Assembly (NCBI RefSeq): GCF_943912555.1
Contig: NZ_CALTUR010000013.1
Location: 1 to 21,584 of the forward strand
Length of the DNA: 21,584 nt
Origin: an uncultured Streptococcus sp.
Lineage (GTDB): Bacteria > Bacillota > Bacilli > Lactobacillales > Streptococcaceae
Direction of reading: 5' to 3'
The position numbers were made by a program, and so were the translations under genes. Positions within the stretch are counted from its first letter, which is position 1; each line of letters starts with the position of its first letter. The notes below the pieces were generated by a model, which ran no database searches, was not told the origin of the DNA, and saw only the letters and a list, made by a program, of their open reading frames with translations. Shown piece by piece: positions 15,340 through 21,584 of the stretch.

Positions 15340-16540
15340 AGATGGATTTTACGGAAAATTCGGTGGACGTTTTGTCCCAGAAACATTGATGACAGCAGTT
15401 TTGGAGTTGGAGAAGGCCTACCGTGAAAGTCAGGCAGACCCAAGTTTCCAAGAGGAATTAAACCAACTCTTGCGCCAGTATGTAGGGCGTGAAACTCCCC
15501 TTTACTACGCAAAAAATTTGACCCAGCATATTGGCGGAGCCAAGATTTATCTCAAACGTGAAGACCTGAATCATACAGGGGCCCACAAGATTAACAATGC
15601 CTTGGGACAAGTTCTTCTGGCTAAACGCATGGGTAAAAAGAAAATTATTGCAGAGACTGGTGCTGGTCAGCACGGTGTGGCAACTGCAACTGCTGCAGCC
15701 CTTTTTAACATGGAATGTACTATCTATATGGGTGAAGAGGATGTTAAACGCCAAGCCCTCAATGTTTTCCGTATGGAGCTTTTGGGAGCCAAGGTTGAGT
15801 CAGTGACAGATGGTTCGCGCGTGCTCAAGGATGCAGTCAATGCAGCCCTTCGTTCATGGGTAGCAAATATCGATGATACCCACTATATCCTTGGTTCTGC
15901 CTTGGGGCCTCATCCTTTCCCAGAAATCGTTCGTGACTTCCAAAGTGTCATTGGTCGAGAAGCTAAGCAACAGTACCGCGACTTGACAGGTCAAGATCTG
16001 CCAAATGCCCTAGTAGCCTGTGTTGGCGGTGGTTCTAATGCCATCGGTCTCTTCCATCCATTTGTAGAAGATGAGTCTGTAGCTATGTATGGAGCTGAAG
16101 CAGCAGGATTAGGTGTGGATACGGAGCACCACGCAGCAACCTTGACCAAGGGCCGTCCAGGTGTCCTTCACGGTTCCCTTATGGATGTGCTGCAAGATGC
16201 CCATGGTCAAATTCTTGAAGCCTTCTCTATCTCAGCAGGTTTGGACTATCCTGGTATCGGTCCAGAACATTCTCACTACCACGATATCAAACGTGCCAGC
16301 TATGTTCCTGTGACTGACGAGGAAGCCTTGGAAGGATTCCAACTCTTGTCTCGCGTGGAAGGGATTATCCCAGCCTTGGAATCTAGCCATGCCATTGCCT
16401 TTGCGGTGAAATTGGCTAAAGAACTCGGACCAGACAAGTCTATGATTGTCTGCCTATCAGGTCGTGGGGACAAGGATGTGGTTCAAGTCAAAGACCGCTT
16501 GGAAGCAGATGCAGCAAAGAAGGGAGAAGCTCATGCCTAA
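15317..16540 (+). CDS. trpB: Tryptophan synthase beta subunit (operon copy)
   Basis: A 407-residue PLP enzyme, the partner of TrpA in the alpha2-beta2 complex. It has [11 protein letters not shown], the PLP lysine K91 in [10 protein letters not shown]113 in [34 protein letters not shown] and the C-terminal SGRGDKD, all canonical. The gene starts 23 bases inside the end of trpF after AGAGGG and overlaps trpA by eight bases, so translation is coupled with its partner. A second, diverged trpB lies upstream at 9257-10435. Confidence 0.97.
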   Translation: MAYQEPNKDGFYGKFGGRFVPETLMTAVLELEKAYRESQADPSFQEELNQLLRQYVGRETPLYYAKNLTQHIGGAKIYLKREDLNHTGAHKINNALGQVLLAKRMGKKKIIAETGAGQHGVATATAAALFNMECTIYMGEEDVKRQALNVFRMELLGAKVESVTDGSRVLKDAVNAALRSWVANIDDTHYILGSALGPHPFPEIVRDFQSVIGREAKQQYRDLTGQDLPNALVACVGGGSNAIGLFHPFVEDESVAMYGAEAAGLGVDTEHHAATLTKGRPGVLHGSLMDVLQDAHGQILEAFSISAGLDYPGIGPEHSHYHDIKRASYVPVTDEEALEGFQLLSRVEGIIPALESSHAIAFAVKLAKELGPDKSMIVCLSGRGDKDVVQVKDRLEADAAKKGEAHA

Positions 16541-17309
16541 GACACTAACAGAAAAATTAAATGCTATTAAAGCGACTGGAAAAGGAATTTTTGTTCCCTA
16601 TATCATGGCTGGAGACCACGAGAAAGGTTTGGACGGTCTTGCTGAAACAATCCACTTTTTAGAAGATTTGGGTGTCTCTGCTATTGAAGTGGGCATTCCC
16701 TTTTCAGACCCAGTTGCAGATGGACCTGTGATCGAAGAAGCAGGCTTGCGCAGTCTAGCTCATGGTACTTCGACACAAGCTTTGGTTGAAACCTTGAAAA
16801 CCATTGAAACAGAGATTCCACTGGTCATTATGACCTACTTCAACCCCCTCTTTCAGTACGGTGTGGAGAATTTTGTCAAAGATTTGGCAGATACAGCGGT
16901 TAAGGGCTTGATTATTCCAGACCTTCCTCATGAGCATGCCAACTTTGTAGAACCATTTTTAGCAGACACAGACATGGCCTTGATTCCCCTAGTTAGTTTG
17001 ACGACAGGGATTGAGCGTCAAAAAGAGTTGATTGAAGGGGCAGAAGGCTTCGTATATGCCGTTGCCATCAATGGAGTGACAGGAAAATCAGGCAATTATC
17101 GTGCAGACTTGGACAAGCACTTGGCACAATTGCATCAAGTGGCCGACATCCCCGTCTTGACAGGTTTTGGTGTATCTAGTCAAGCCGATGTTGAACGATT
17201 CAATGAGGTGTCCGATGGCGTTATCGTCGGTTCGAAAATTGTAAAAGCTCTCCACCAAGGAGAGCCGATTCAGGACTTTATCAAACAAGCAGTAGCTTAC
17301 CAAAAATAA
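16533..17309 (+). CDS. trpA: Tryptophan synthase alpha subunit
   Basis: A 258-residue TIM barrel that cleaves indole-3-glycerol phosphate and channels indole to TrpB. The catalytic pair E52 ([10 protein letters not shown]) and D63 ([10 protein letters not shown]) is present, and the phosphate-binding GFGVSS and GVIVGSKIV segments follow. I chose ATG 16533, not the longer frame starting at 16446, because AAGAAGGGAGAAG precedes it directly and the protein then begins as the family does. Its last 29 bases overlap the 3' end of the convergent prepilin peptidase gene. Confidence 0.96.
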   Translation: MPKTLTEKLNAIKATGKGIFVPYIMAGDHEKGLDGLAETIHFLEDLGVSAIEVGIPFSDPVADGPVIEEAGLRSLAHGTSTQALVETLKTIETEIPLVIMTYFNPLFQYGVENFVKDLADTAVKGLIIPDLPHEHANFVEPFLADTDMALIPLVSLTTGIERQKELIEGAEGFVYAVAINGVTGKSGNYRADLDKHLAQLHQVADIPVLTGFGVSSQADVERFNEVSDGVIVGSKIVKALHQGEPIQDFIKQAVAYQK

Positions 17310-17940
17310 TCAAACAAGCAGCAATTAAGAGGAAAGGCACGAAAGGAAGTCTTTCCTTTTTCTTTTGTAGGAGAAAGGCTAGAATTCCTGTTGCAGAAGC
17401 AAACTGAATCAAGATGAGTACTTCTGTTGCGCTAAAGACGATAGCACAAGAAGCTAAAAAGAGAAAATCACCTGCGCCCATGCGAATATCGATAAAATGA
17501 GCCACAATTCCAAGAGCAAGGAAGAGGACCATGACTAGATTCCAGCCAGAGGAAGCCATGAGGATTAGGTGGAAAGTCATCCAGACCAGTAGGGGATATT
17601 CCTGATGGAGAAAGTCGTAGATGCCCAAGGTCAAACCAGCAGTGATTAGGATGACTTGACTCAAGGAAAGTAATTCCCAAGAGTAAAGCAGAAAGATGAG
17701 TCCTAAGCCTAGTTCAAAGAGGGCATACCAGACAGGATAGCGAGCCTTGCAGTAGCGACAGCGAAAGCGATTGAAGACCTGCGAGAGAATCGGAATCAAA
17801 TCTAAGGGACGCAAGGGAGTCTGACAGGAATCGCAGTGACTAGCAGGTTGGATAATGGATTGCTCAGGAAAACGGTCAATGACCAAACCAAGAAAGGAAG
17901 CGAGAATGCTCCCGACAAGAAAAAAATAAAAATCAATCAT
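17281..17940 (-). CDS. cclA: Prepilin peptidase / N-methyltransferase (competence pilus, CclA/PilD type)
   Basis: A 219-residue inner-membrane aspartyl protease of the type 4 prepilin peptidase family. It has an N-terminal helix ending in LGLVIDRFP, two cysteine pairs (C36/C39 and C61/C64) forming the zinc-ribbon-like cytoplasmic domain, and then membrane helices with the two catalytic aspartates: D109 (GIYDF) and D158 in MGAGD. In streptococci this enzyme trims the ComGC-type pilins needed for DNA uptake. It stands alone here, away from the comG operon, as in pneumococcus. Its end overlaps trpA tail-to-tail, and no strong ribosome site precedes the ATG. Confidence 0.88.
   Translation of the reverse strand: MIDFYFFLVGSILASFLGLVIDRFPEQSIIQPASHCDSCQTPLRPLDLIPILSQVFNRFRCRYCKARYPVWYALFELGLGLIFLLYSWELLSLSQVILITAGLTLGIYDFLHQEYPLLVWMTFHLILMASSGWNLVMVLFLALGIVAHFIDIRMGAGDFLFLASCAIVFSATEVLILIQFASATGILAFLLQKKKERLPFVPFLLIAACLIIFGKLLLV
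17330..17367 (+). terminator. Possible trp operon terminator inside the cclA coding end
   Basis: AGGAAAG (17330-17336) can pair with CTTTCCT (17351-17357), followed by TTTTCTTTTG. It begins 21 bases after the trpA stop, the right place to end the trp transcript. These same bases code, on the other strand, for the Lys/Glu-rich QKKKERLPF tail loop of the prepilin peptidase. The loop is long (14 bases), so strength is uncertain. Confidence 0.4.
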
Positions 17941-17972
17941 ACTTATCTATTCGTAAAAAATGGGAGAAGTAG

Positions 17973-18004
17973 TATAATGGAGAAACATAGATAAGATGGT
18001 GAGG
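17973..18004 (+). promoter_or_regulatory. Promoter (-10) and RBS of the acetyltransferase gene
   Basis: TATAAT at 17973-17978 lies 31 bases before the ATG, with GGTGAGG (17998-18004) as ribosome site. The -35 is weak. On the minus strand the same bases read TATACT (17971-17976), so the -10 boxes for this gene and the divergent prepilin peptidase may overlap. Confidence 0.5.
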
Positions 18005-18009
18005 CAAAG

Positions 18010-18465
18010 ATGACAATTCGTTTTGAAGAAAAGGTTAGCACAGAAAATGCTCAACTCGTATGCCAATGGTCTAATTCACTCGGAAAATCTTTTCAAGAAC
18101 AATGGATGGGAACAATATTTCCTTTTCCCTTGACAATTCAAGTTTTGCAAGAGTTGGAAGGAATCTTTTCAATCTTTGATGGACACGAGTTTGTCGGGCT
18201 TATCCAGAAAATTAGGCTAGAAGACAGTAATCTTCATATCGGGAGATTTTTTATCAACCCCCAGAAACAGGGGCAAGGCTTAGGTAGTCAGGCTTTCAGG
18301 AAATTTGTTAGTTTGGCCTTTGAAAATGGAGACATAGATAGTGTCTCTCTAAATGTCTATGAGGCAAATCAAGTAGCCCAGCACCTCTATCAAAAAGAAG
18401 GATTTGAAATTGTTCAAACCATTGAAGCACCTGTACGAAAATACCTTATGAAAAAGTTTAGGTAG
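18010..18465 (+). CDS. GNAT family N-acetyltransferase
   Basis: A 151-residue GNAT-fold protein. The acetyl-CoA pyrophosphate-binding motif QKQGQGLGSQAF (Q/RxxGxG) is at about 88-99, preceded by the strand HIGRFFINP and followed by VSLNVYEANQVAQHLYQKEGFEIV, the conserved Asn-Ala-Tyr/Leu helix and GF strand of RimI-like enzymes. The substrate cannot be told from sequence; RimI-like protein acetylation or small-molecule modification are both possible. It is a single-gene unit with its own promoter and a terminator directly after it. Confidence 0.85.
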   Translation: MTIRFEEKVSTENAQLVCQWSNSLGKSFQEQWMGTIFPFPLTIQVLQELEGIFSIFDGHEFVGLIQKIRLEDSNLHIGRFFINPQKQGQGLGSQAFRKFVSLAFENGDIDSVSLNVYEANQVAQHLYQKEGFEIVQTIEAPVRKYLMKKFR

Positions 18466-18470
18466 AAAGC

Positions 18471-18500
18471 AAAAAAGCCTTGGTTCCCAAAGCTTTTTTA
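18471..18500. terminator. Intrinsic terminator between the GNAT and ltrA genes
   Basis: AAAAAAGC (18471-18478) pairs with GCTTTTTT (18492-18499), with TTGG/CCAA (about 18480-18489) as inner stem. A-rich and T-rich flanks on either side would let it end both the + strand acetyltransferase transcript and the minus strand ltrA transcript. Confidence 0.75.
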
Positions 18501-18513
18501 TGTTATAAACTCA

Positions 18514-19659
18514 TTAAAAGAACCCCCAGTTAGATTTGGAATATTTTTTATTCTGTGTCACATAAAAATAAATAAAATGAATGGCTATAGCTAGAGCTAA
18601 AATGGTTGTTATACTCACTACTATTATAGGATTAGAAGCAAAGATTAAAGAGAGAATCAAGGCAGTCAGATAGAGTGTCGCTTGGACATAGTAGTAACTT
18701 TTCGAATAGCGAAGATAATGTTTGTTATAGGGCCCATTTACTAGGACAGCAGCTTGAAAGAAGCCAAATCCGATATAAGAGAAGCTGGTTGCAAAGAGAA
18801 GATTAGCTTCAGGATTCAGAAGAAAACTCATCGAAACGGTCATCATCATAAGTCCAATGAAAATAGGATAGTGACTGTAAATTAGAAATAGTCCCTTTTG
18901 ATTAGATTTTTTATCAATAGCATGGTCGAATTGACCAAAATAAAACAAGAACAGAGAAAGCATAATAATGAAATAAAGAACCGAATAAATCGAGAAATTC
19001 TCGATTGTAAAGAAGTTAGCTAGCTCCATAATCATCTCTCCAAACGTAATAATGACAAGAAGGGAGATGCGCTCGATTAAATGGGGGAGATTTACCTGGT
19101 AATGCTTATCTTTACTAAGCAAGATAATTGGCATAATAAATGTTAGCAGAATACTAGCAAATAAGACAGAGACTCCAACGTAAATAGGAAGAAGAGCTGT
19201 TAGGTAGACTCCTAAACTTCCTAGACCTGTTATCCATAGAAAACCTTTGATACTTTCCCGATTAACATCATCGGTTGATTTTCTAAAAAATTCAACCAAA
19301 TATTGAAAAAATAAGGTAAGGGTTAATGTACCAATAGCCCAACAGAGATAATGAAAATATTGTTGCCAATCAGGTCCAATCATATTGGCTATAAAGAGTA
19401 AAATTCCCATTTTGATAAACATGATTACTATGTTAAATAAAGAGTTCTTTCCATAGCGATTGGTATAATCGGTTTGAATCATCCAGGAATCGATGAGAAC
19501 CAAAGTAGCAATGAAAAAATCAAGGAAAGAATTCCAAGTCAAAATACCGTTATGAAGATGGTCAATTAAAGTAGTTACTTTTGAAATTGCAAAAACAAAA
19601 ACTAAGTCATAAAAAAGTTCTGAAAATTCTACACGTTTATGTTTAATAAGAGTTGTCAT
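18514..19659 (-). CDS. ltrA: Low temperature requirement A (LtrA) family membrane protein
   Basis: A 381-residue protein with about ten to twelve hydrophobic segments. The N-terminus has the family hallmark VEFSELFYDLVFVFAISKVTTLIDH (about residues 10-34), and a later SLLVIITFGEMIMELANFF helix with the conserved GE. LtrA was first named in Listeria monocytogenes for growth at low temperature; the molecular activity is not established. The ribosome site AGAAAGG sits seven bases before the ATG. An extended -10 (TGTTATAAT, on the minus strand at 19692-19700) lies about 35 bases upstream. It is a single gene, convergent with the acetyltransferase. Confidence 0.85.
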   Translation of the reverse strand: MTTLIKHKRVEFSELFYDLVFVFAISKVTTLIDHLHNGILTWNSFLDFFIATLVLIDSWMIQTDYTNRYGKNSLFNIVIMFIKMGILLFIANMIGPDWQQYFHYLCWAIGTLTLTLFFQYLVEFFRKSTDDVNRESIKGFLWITGLGSLGVYLTALLPIYVGVSVLFASILLTFIMPIILLSKDKHYQVNLPHLIERISLLVIITFGEMIMELANFFTIENFSIYSVLYFIIMLSLFLFYFGQFDHAIDKKSNQKGLFLIYSHYPIFIGLMMMTVSMSFLLNPEANLLFATSFSYIGFGFFQAAVLVNGPYNKHYLRYSKSYYYVQATLYLTALILSLIFASNPIIVVSITTILALAIAIHFIYFYVTQNKKYSKSNWGFF

Positions 19660-19691
19660 CTTAAGACCTTTCTATTTTAGAAGTACAATTT

Positions 19692-19700
19692 ATTATAACA
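19692..19700 (-). promoter_or_regulatory. Extended -10 promoter of ltrA
   Basis: The minus strand reads TGTTATAAT, a full TGn plus TATAAT element, 33 bases before the ltrA start. The -35 region is poor, as expected for extended -10 promoters. Confidence 0.6.
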
Positions 19701-19923
19701 GAAAATGGTAATGAGAGAAAAGGATATGCTTAAATAACTTTATGTGGCGCGAATTGTCAAAACCTTGGAGCACATTTACCTCACGTACCAGCTTACAGGC
19801 GGAGTGTTTGATGATTGATAATGAAGTACGTGTATTTTGAGGCAAAAGATTTCGAGACTCCATTACGTAACTCCCATCTATAAAAAAATGATTGTTTCAT
19901 TATAGCAAATCTAAAGAAACACG
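19701..19923. other. Intergenic stretch without a recognisable gene; short conserved-looking peptide frames
   Basis: About 300 bases separate ltrA from the aldo/keto reductase gene. The GC-richer middle (19740-19860) differs from the AT-rich flanks. On the + strand one frame gives VARIVKTLEHIYLTYQLTGG (from 19744) and, after a stop, another gives MKYVYFEAKDFETPLRN; the minus strand has a 56-residue open frame. The protein-like look of the + frames suggests a decayed gene, but I recognise no family and see no ribosome site. Called as remnant with low confidence. Confidence 0.3.
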
Positions 19924-19950
19924 CTAAAAAGCAACCCTAACGAGTTGCTT
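19924..19950 (-). terminator. Terminator of the aldo/keto reductase gene
   Basis: On the minus strand AAGCAAC (from 19950) pairs with GTTGCTT (to 19929) around an eight-base loop, followed by TTTAG. It begins ten bases after the reductase stop codon. Confidence 0.7.
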
Positions 19951-19959
19951 AATATCCTA

Positions 19960-20802
19960 TTAAAAATTAACTGTGTCAGGATCATCCTGAGTTTTGATGC
20001 CTTGAATCTTATCCAAGACTGCCATATCTTCCTCTGATAAGTCGAAGTCGAAGATATCCAAGTTACCTTTTACATTTTTAGGTGTCACAGACTTAGGTAG
20101 TGGCAAGAAACCTTTTTGAAGGCTCCAACGTAGAGCAACTTGTGCCACAGATTTACCGTTACGTTTAGCCACTGCTTCAACATCTTTATTTCCAAAAATG
20201 CTACCTGTACCTAGTGGACTATAGGCTTCAAGAAGGATATCGCGCTCTTGGCAATAGGCAACTAAGTCTTCTTGGTTACAACCTGGAGCCAAGAGGATTT
20301 GATTGACCTGTGGAACAATTTCAGCTGTTTCAATAAGAGCTTCTAGGTGGTGTTGCATAAAGTTAGACACACCGATAGCACGCACCTTACCTTCTTTGTA
20401 GGCTTCTTCCATAGCCTTCCATGCACCCGCATTGCCAGCCTTCCAAGCATCATTCTCACGAAGCGCCTTTGGATTAGGCCAATGGATAAGCAAAAGATCC
20501 AAATAATCCACACCAAGTCTTTCGAGAGACTCATCGATAGAAGTCTTAGCCAACTCGTAATCGTGCTTATCATTCCAAAGTTTGGTAGTTAGGAAAATAT
20601 CCTCACGTGCCAAATTACTATCAGCAATCACCTTACCTACAGAAACCTCGTTACCGTAAATTTGTGCGGTATCAATATGTGTGTAACCCGCCTTAAGTGC
20701 GAAGCTAACACTGTTATAGGCTTCTTCGCCTTCAGCAATTTGCCAAGTTCCAAAACCAATTTTAGGAATAGCAACCCCATTTGCAAGTGTATATGTTTCC
20801 AT
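19960..20802 (-). CDS. Aldo/keto reductase (2,5-diketo-D-gluconate reductase-like)
   Basis: A 280-residue NADPH-dependent (beta/alpha)8 oxidoreductase. The catalytic tetrad is complete: D44 and Y49 (HIDTAQIYGNE), K74 (TTKLWN) and H107 (LIHWPNP). Cofactor-binding signatures AIGVSNF and LPKSVTPKNVKGN (the Lys/Ser/Asn that hold the NADPH phosphate) are present. It reduces aldehydes or ketones; physiological substrate unknown. I set the start at the ATG at 20802 (METYTLANGV) because AAGGTGAAA lies just upstream; the longer frame to 20862 adds a non-family tail. The promoter is probably TTGCCT/TACTAT on the minus strand (20854-20849 and 20831-20826), 17 bases apart. It is a monocistronic gene with its own terminator. 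Confidence 0.93.
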   Translation of the reverse strand: METYTLANGVAIPKIGFGTWQIAEGEEAYNSVSFALKAGYTHIDTAQIYGNEVSVGKVIADSNLAREDIFLTTKLWNDKHDYELAKTSIDESLERLGVDYLDLLLIHWPNPKALRENDAWKAGNAGAWKAMEEAYKEGKVRAIGVSNFMQHHLEALIETAEIVPQVNQILLAPGCNQEDLVAYCQERDILLEAYSPLGTGSIFGNKDVEAVAKRNGKSVAQVALRWSLQKGFLPLPKSVTPKNVKGNLDIFDFDLSEEDMAVLDKIQGIKTQDDPDTVNF

Positions 20803-20825
20803 GATTTTCACCTTTTCTTTTTTTA

Positions 20826-20854
20826 ATAGTACTATCTTAAAGAAGATAAGGCAA
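20826..20854 (-). promoter_or_regulatory. Probable promoter of the aldo/keto reductase gene
   Basis: The minus strand shows TTGCCT (20854-20849) and TACTAT (20831-20826) with 17 bases between, 24 bases upstream of the ATG. Both hexamers are imperfect. Confidence 0.45.
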
Positions 20855-20856
20855 AA

Positions 20857-21476
20857 ATGCAAAGATTTGCTACGGATATTATTATGAATAGTTCCTTACT
20901 TCTTTTTCCGCTGTTGGTAACAGCCTTTGGAGATATTATTACTTGGGAAAAGAATGAATTTGTTGGTATTGTAAAATACAATCTTCAAGACTGCGACATT
21001 ATTATCAAGAGCCTGAAATATTTTATTCAGTATTATAGGAGGTTTAATACCCTTTCTCATAAATTTGTCCCTCCAAAAACAAAACGTCTATTCGGATGGT
21101 ACCGATAGACGAAGAATGTATTAAGATATTACAAGTCCTAAAAATTGAACAGGAGAAGGCCAATAAAGAGCTAGGAATCAAGAATAGGTATAAAATGATT
21201 TTTCAGCATTATGGATATGCCTACGATGTTCCAGATATTGCAACAGTCAATAAAGCTATAAAAGTAATGTTGAAGGAATTGCAAATTTCTCCATTGATTA
21301 CTACTAAAGGAGCTAGACACACTTATGGTAGTTATTTATGGCATAATAATATTGATTTGGGAGTTATTGCGAAAATTTTAGGACACAAAGATATCTCTAT
21401 GCTGGTTGAAGTTTATGGTCACACATTGGAGGAAAAAATTAGTGAGGAATTTATGGCTGTGAAAAGTTTGTTGTAA
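20857..21476 (+). pseudogene. Degenerate tyrosine-recombinase integrase
   Basis: The 3' part (21063-21476) encodes the C-terminal catalytic half of a phage/ICE-type integrase: SIRMVPIDEECIKIL, then TTKGARHTYGSYLWHNN (box II Arg), IAKILGHKD and the nucleophile Tyr in EVYGHT. Upstream, in another frame, 20857-21085 gives FGDIITWEKNEF and FVPPKTK, which match the stretch just before SIRxVPID in intact integrases. The two pieces join only by a one-base shift in the A-rich run near 21075-21084. The N-terminal arm- and core-binding domains are absent and the first active-site Arg (normally just before the GDII-like segment) is not seen. It is therefore a dead relic. The 5' limit is approximate. Confidence 0.8.
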
Positions 21477-21515
21477 AAACACGGCAAATTGCACGACAAT
21501 TTTTAAAAGGAAAGC

Positions 21516-21543
21516 AAAAAAGCCTTATAAATCAAGGCTTTTT
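21516..21543 (+). terminator. Intrinsic terminator after the integrase relic
   Basis: AAAAAGCCTT (ending 21526) pairs with AAGGCTTTTT (21534-21543) around a seven-base loop. The following 40 bases to the window end hold no identifiable feature. Confidence 0.7.
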
Positions 21544-21584
21544 CCTGTTGATTTAGATGCCCCCTACAGGGATTTGGAAAGGAC

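Noticed and set aside
16446..16532. N-terminal extension of TrpA
   Set aside because: It is the trpB 3' end read in another frame; the family start and ribosome site place the ATG at 16533.
20803..20862. Longer aldo/keto reductase start
   Set aside because: The added residues are lysine-rich and not family-like, contain the likely -10 box, and a good ribosome site precedes the inner ATG.
1..21584. CRISPR array, tRNA or rRNA gene, or complete insertion sequence
   Set aside because: No regularly spaced direct repeats, cloverleaf motifs or transposase frames were found on reading both strands; the only recombinase is the integrase relic.

Overview
The window looks like chromosome of a mitis-group Streptococcus (S. 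pneumoniae / S. mitis / S. oralis type). Four things point there: AT-rich coding with strong Gram-positive ribosome binding sites; a BOX interspersed repeat at 9074-9184; a trpEGDCFBA operon controlled by T-boxes; and a sugar transferase / aminotransferase pair that resembles the pneumococcal teichoic-acid AATGal genes. Species assignment is inference; no rRNA is present.

Layout. 1-1884: a three-gene operon (CPBP membrane protease, ArsR/SdpR-type repressor, SdpI-type immunity protein) behind a promoter embedded in repeated ATTTAGA/TCTAAAT half-sites, likely the repressor's own operator. 2011-3098: a DUF3290 + DUF421 membrane-protein pair with its own promoter and a terminator. 3153-6630: two overlapping half-transporter genes forming an asymmetric heterodimeric ABC exporter. 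6761-8725: a phosphoglycosyl transferase and a DegT-family aminotransferase, probably making and loading the first sugar of teichoic acid repeats. 8733-17309: a tryptophan block. A consensus promoter drives a first T-box leader, a BOX element and a stand-alone second trpB. A second T-box leader and a roughly 200-nt multibranched inverted-repeat element follow, then trpE-G-D-C-F-B-A with overlapping genes. 17281-17940: a prepilin peptidase (competence pilus) convergent with and overlapping trpA. 18010-18465: a GNAT acetyltransferase. 18514-19659 (minus): an LtrA-family membrane protein. 19960-20802 (minus): an aldo/keto reductase. 20857-21476: a degenerate tyrosine integrase with a frameshift and missing N-terminal half, a scar of a lost mobile element.

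How it fits together. The most notable architecture is the tryptophan block: two separate T-box leaders, both with candidate UGG (Trp) specifier codons, lie in series around an extra trpB. The extra enzyme can therefore be induced by uncharged tRNA-Trp before, and separately from, the complete pathway. An unexplained structured element sits between the second leader and trpE. The rest is mostly ordinary core genome. I found no CRISPR array, no rRNA or tRNA gene, and no complete mobile element.
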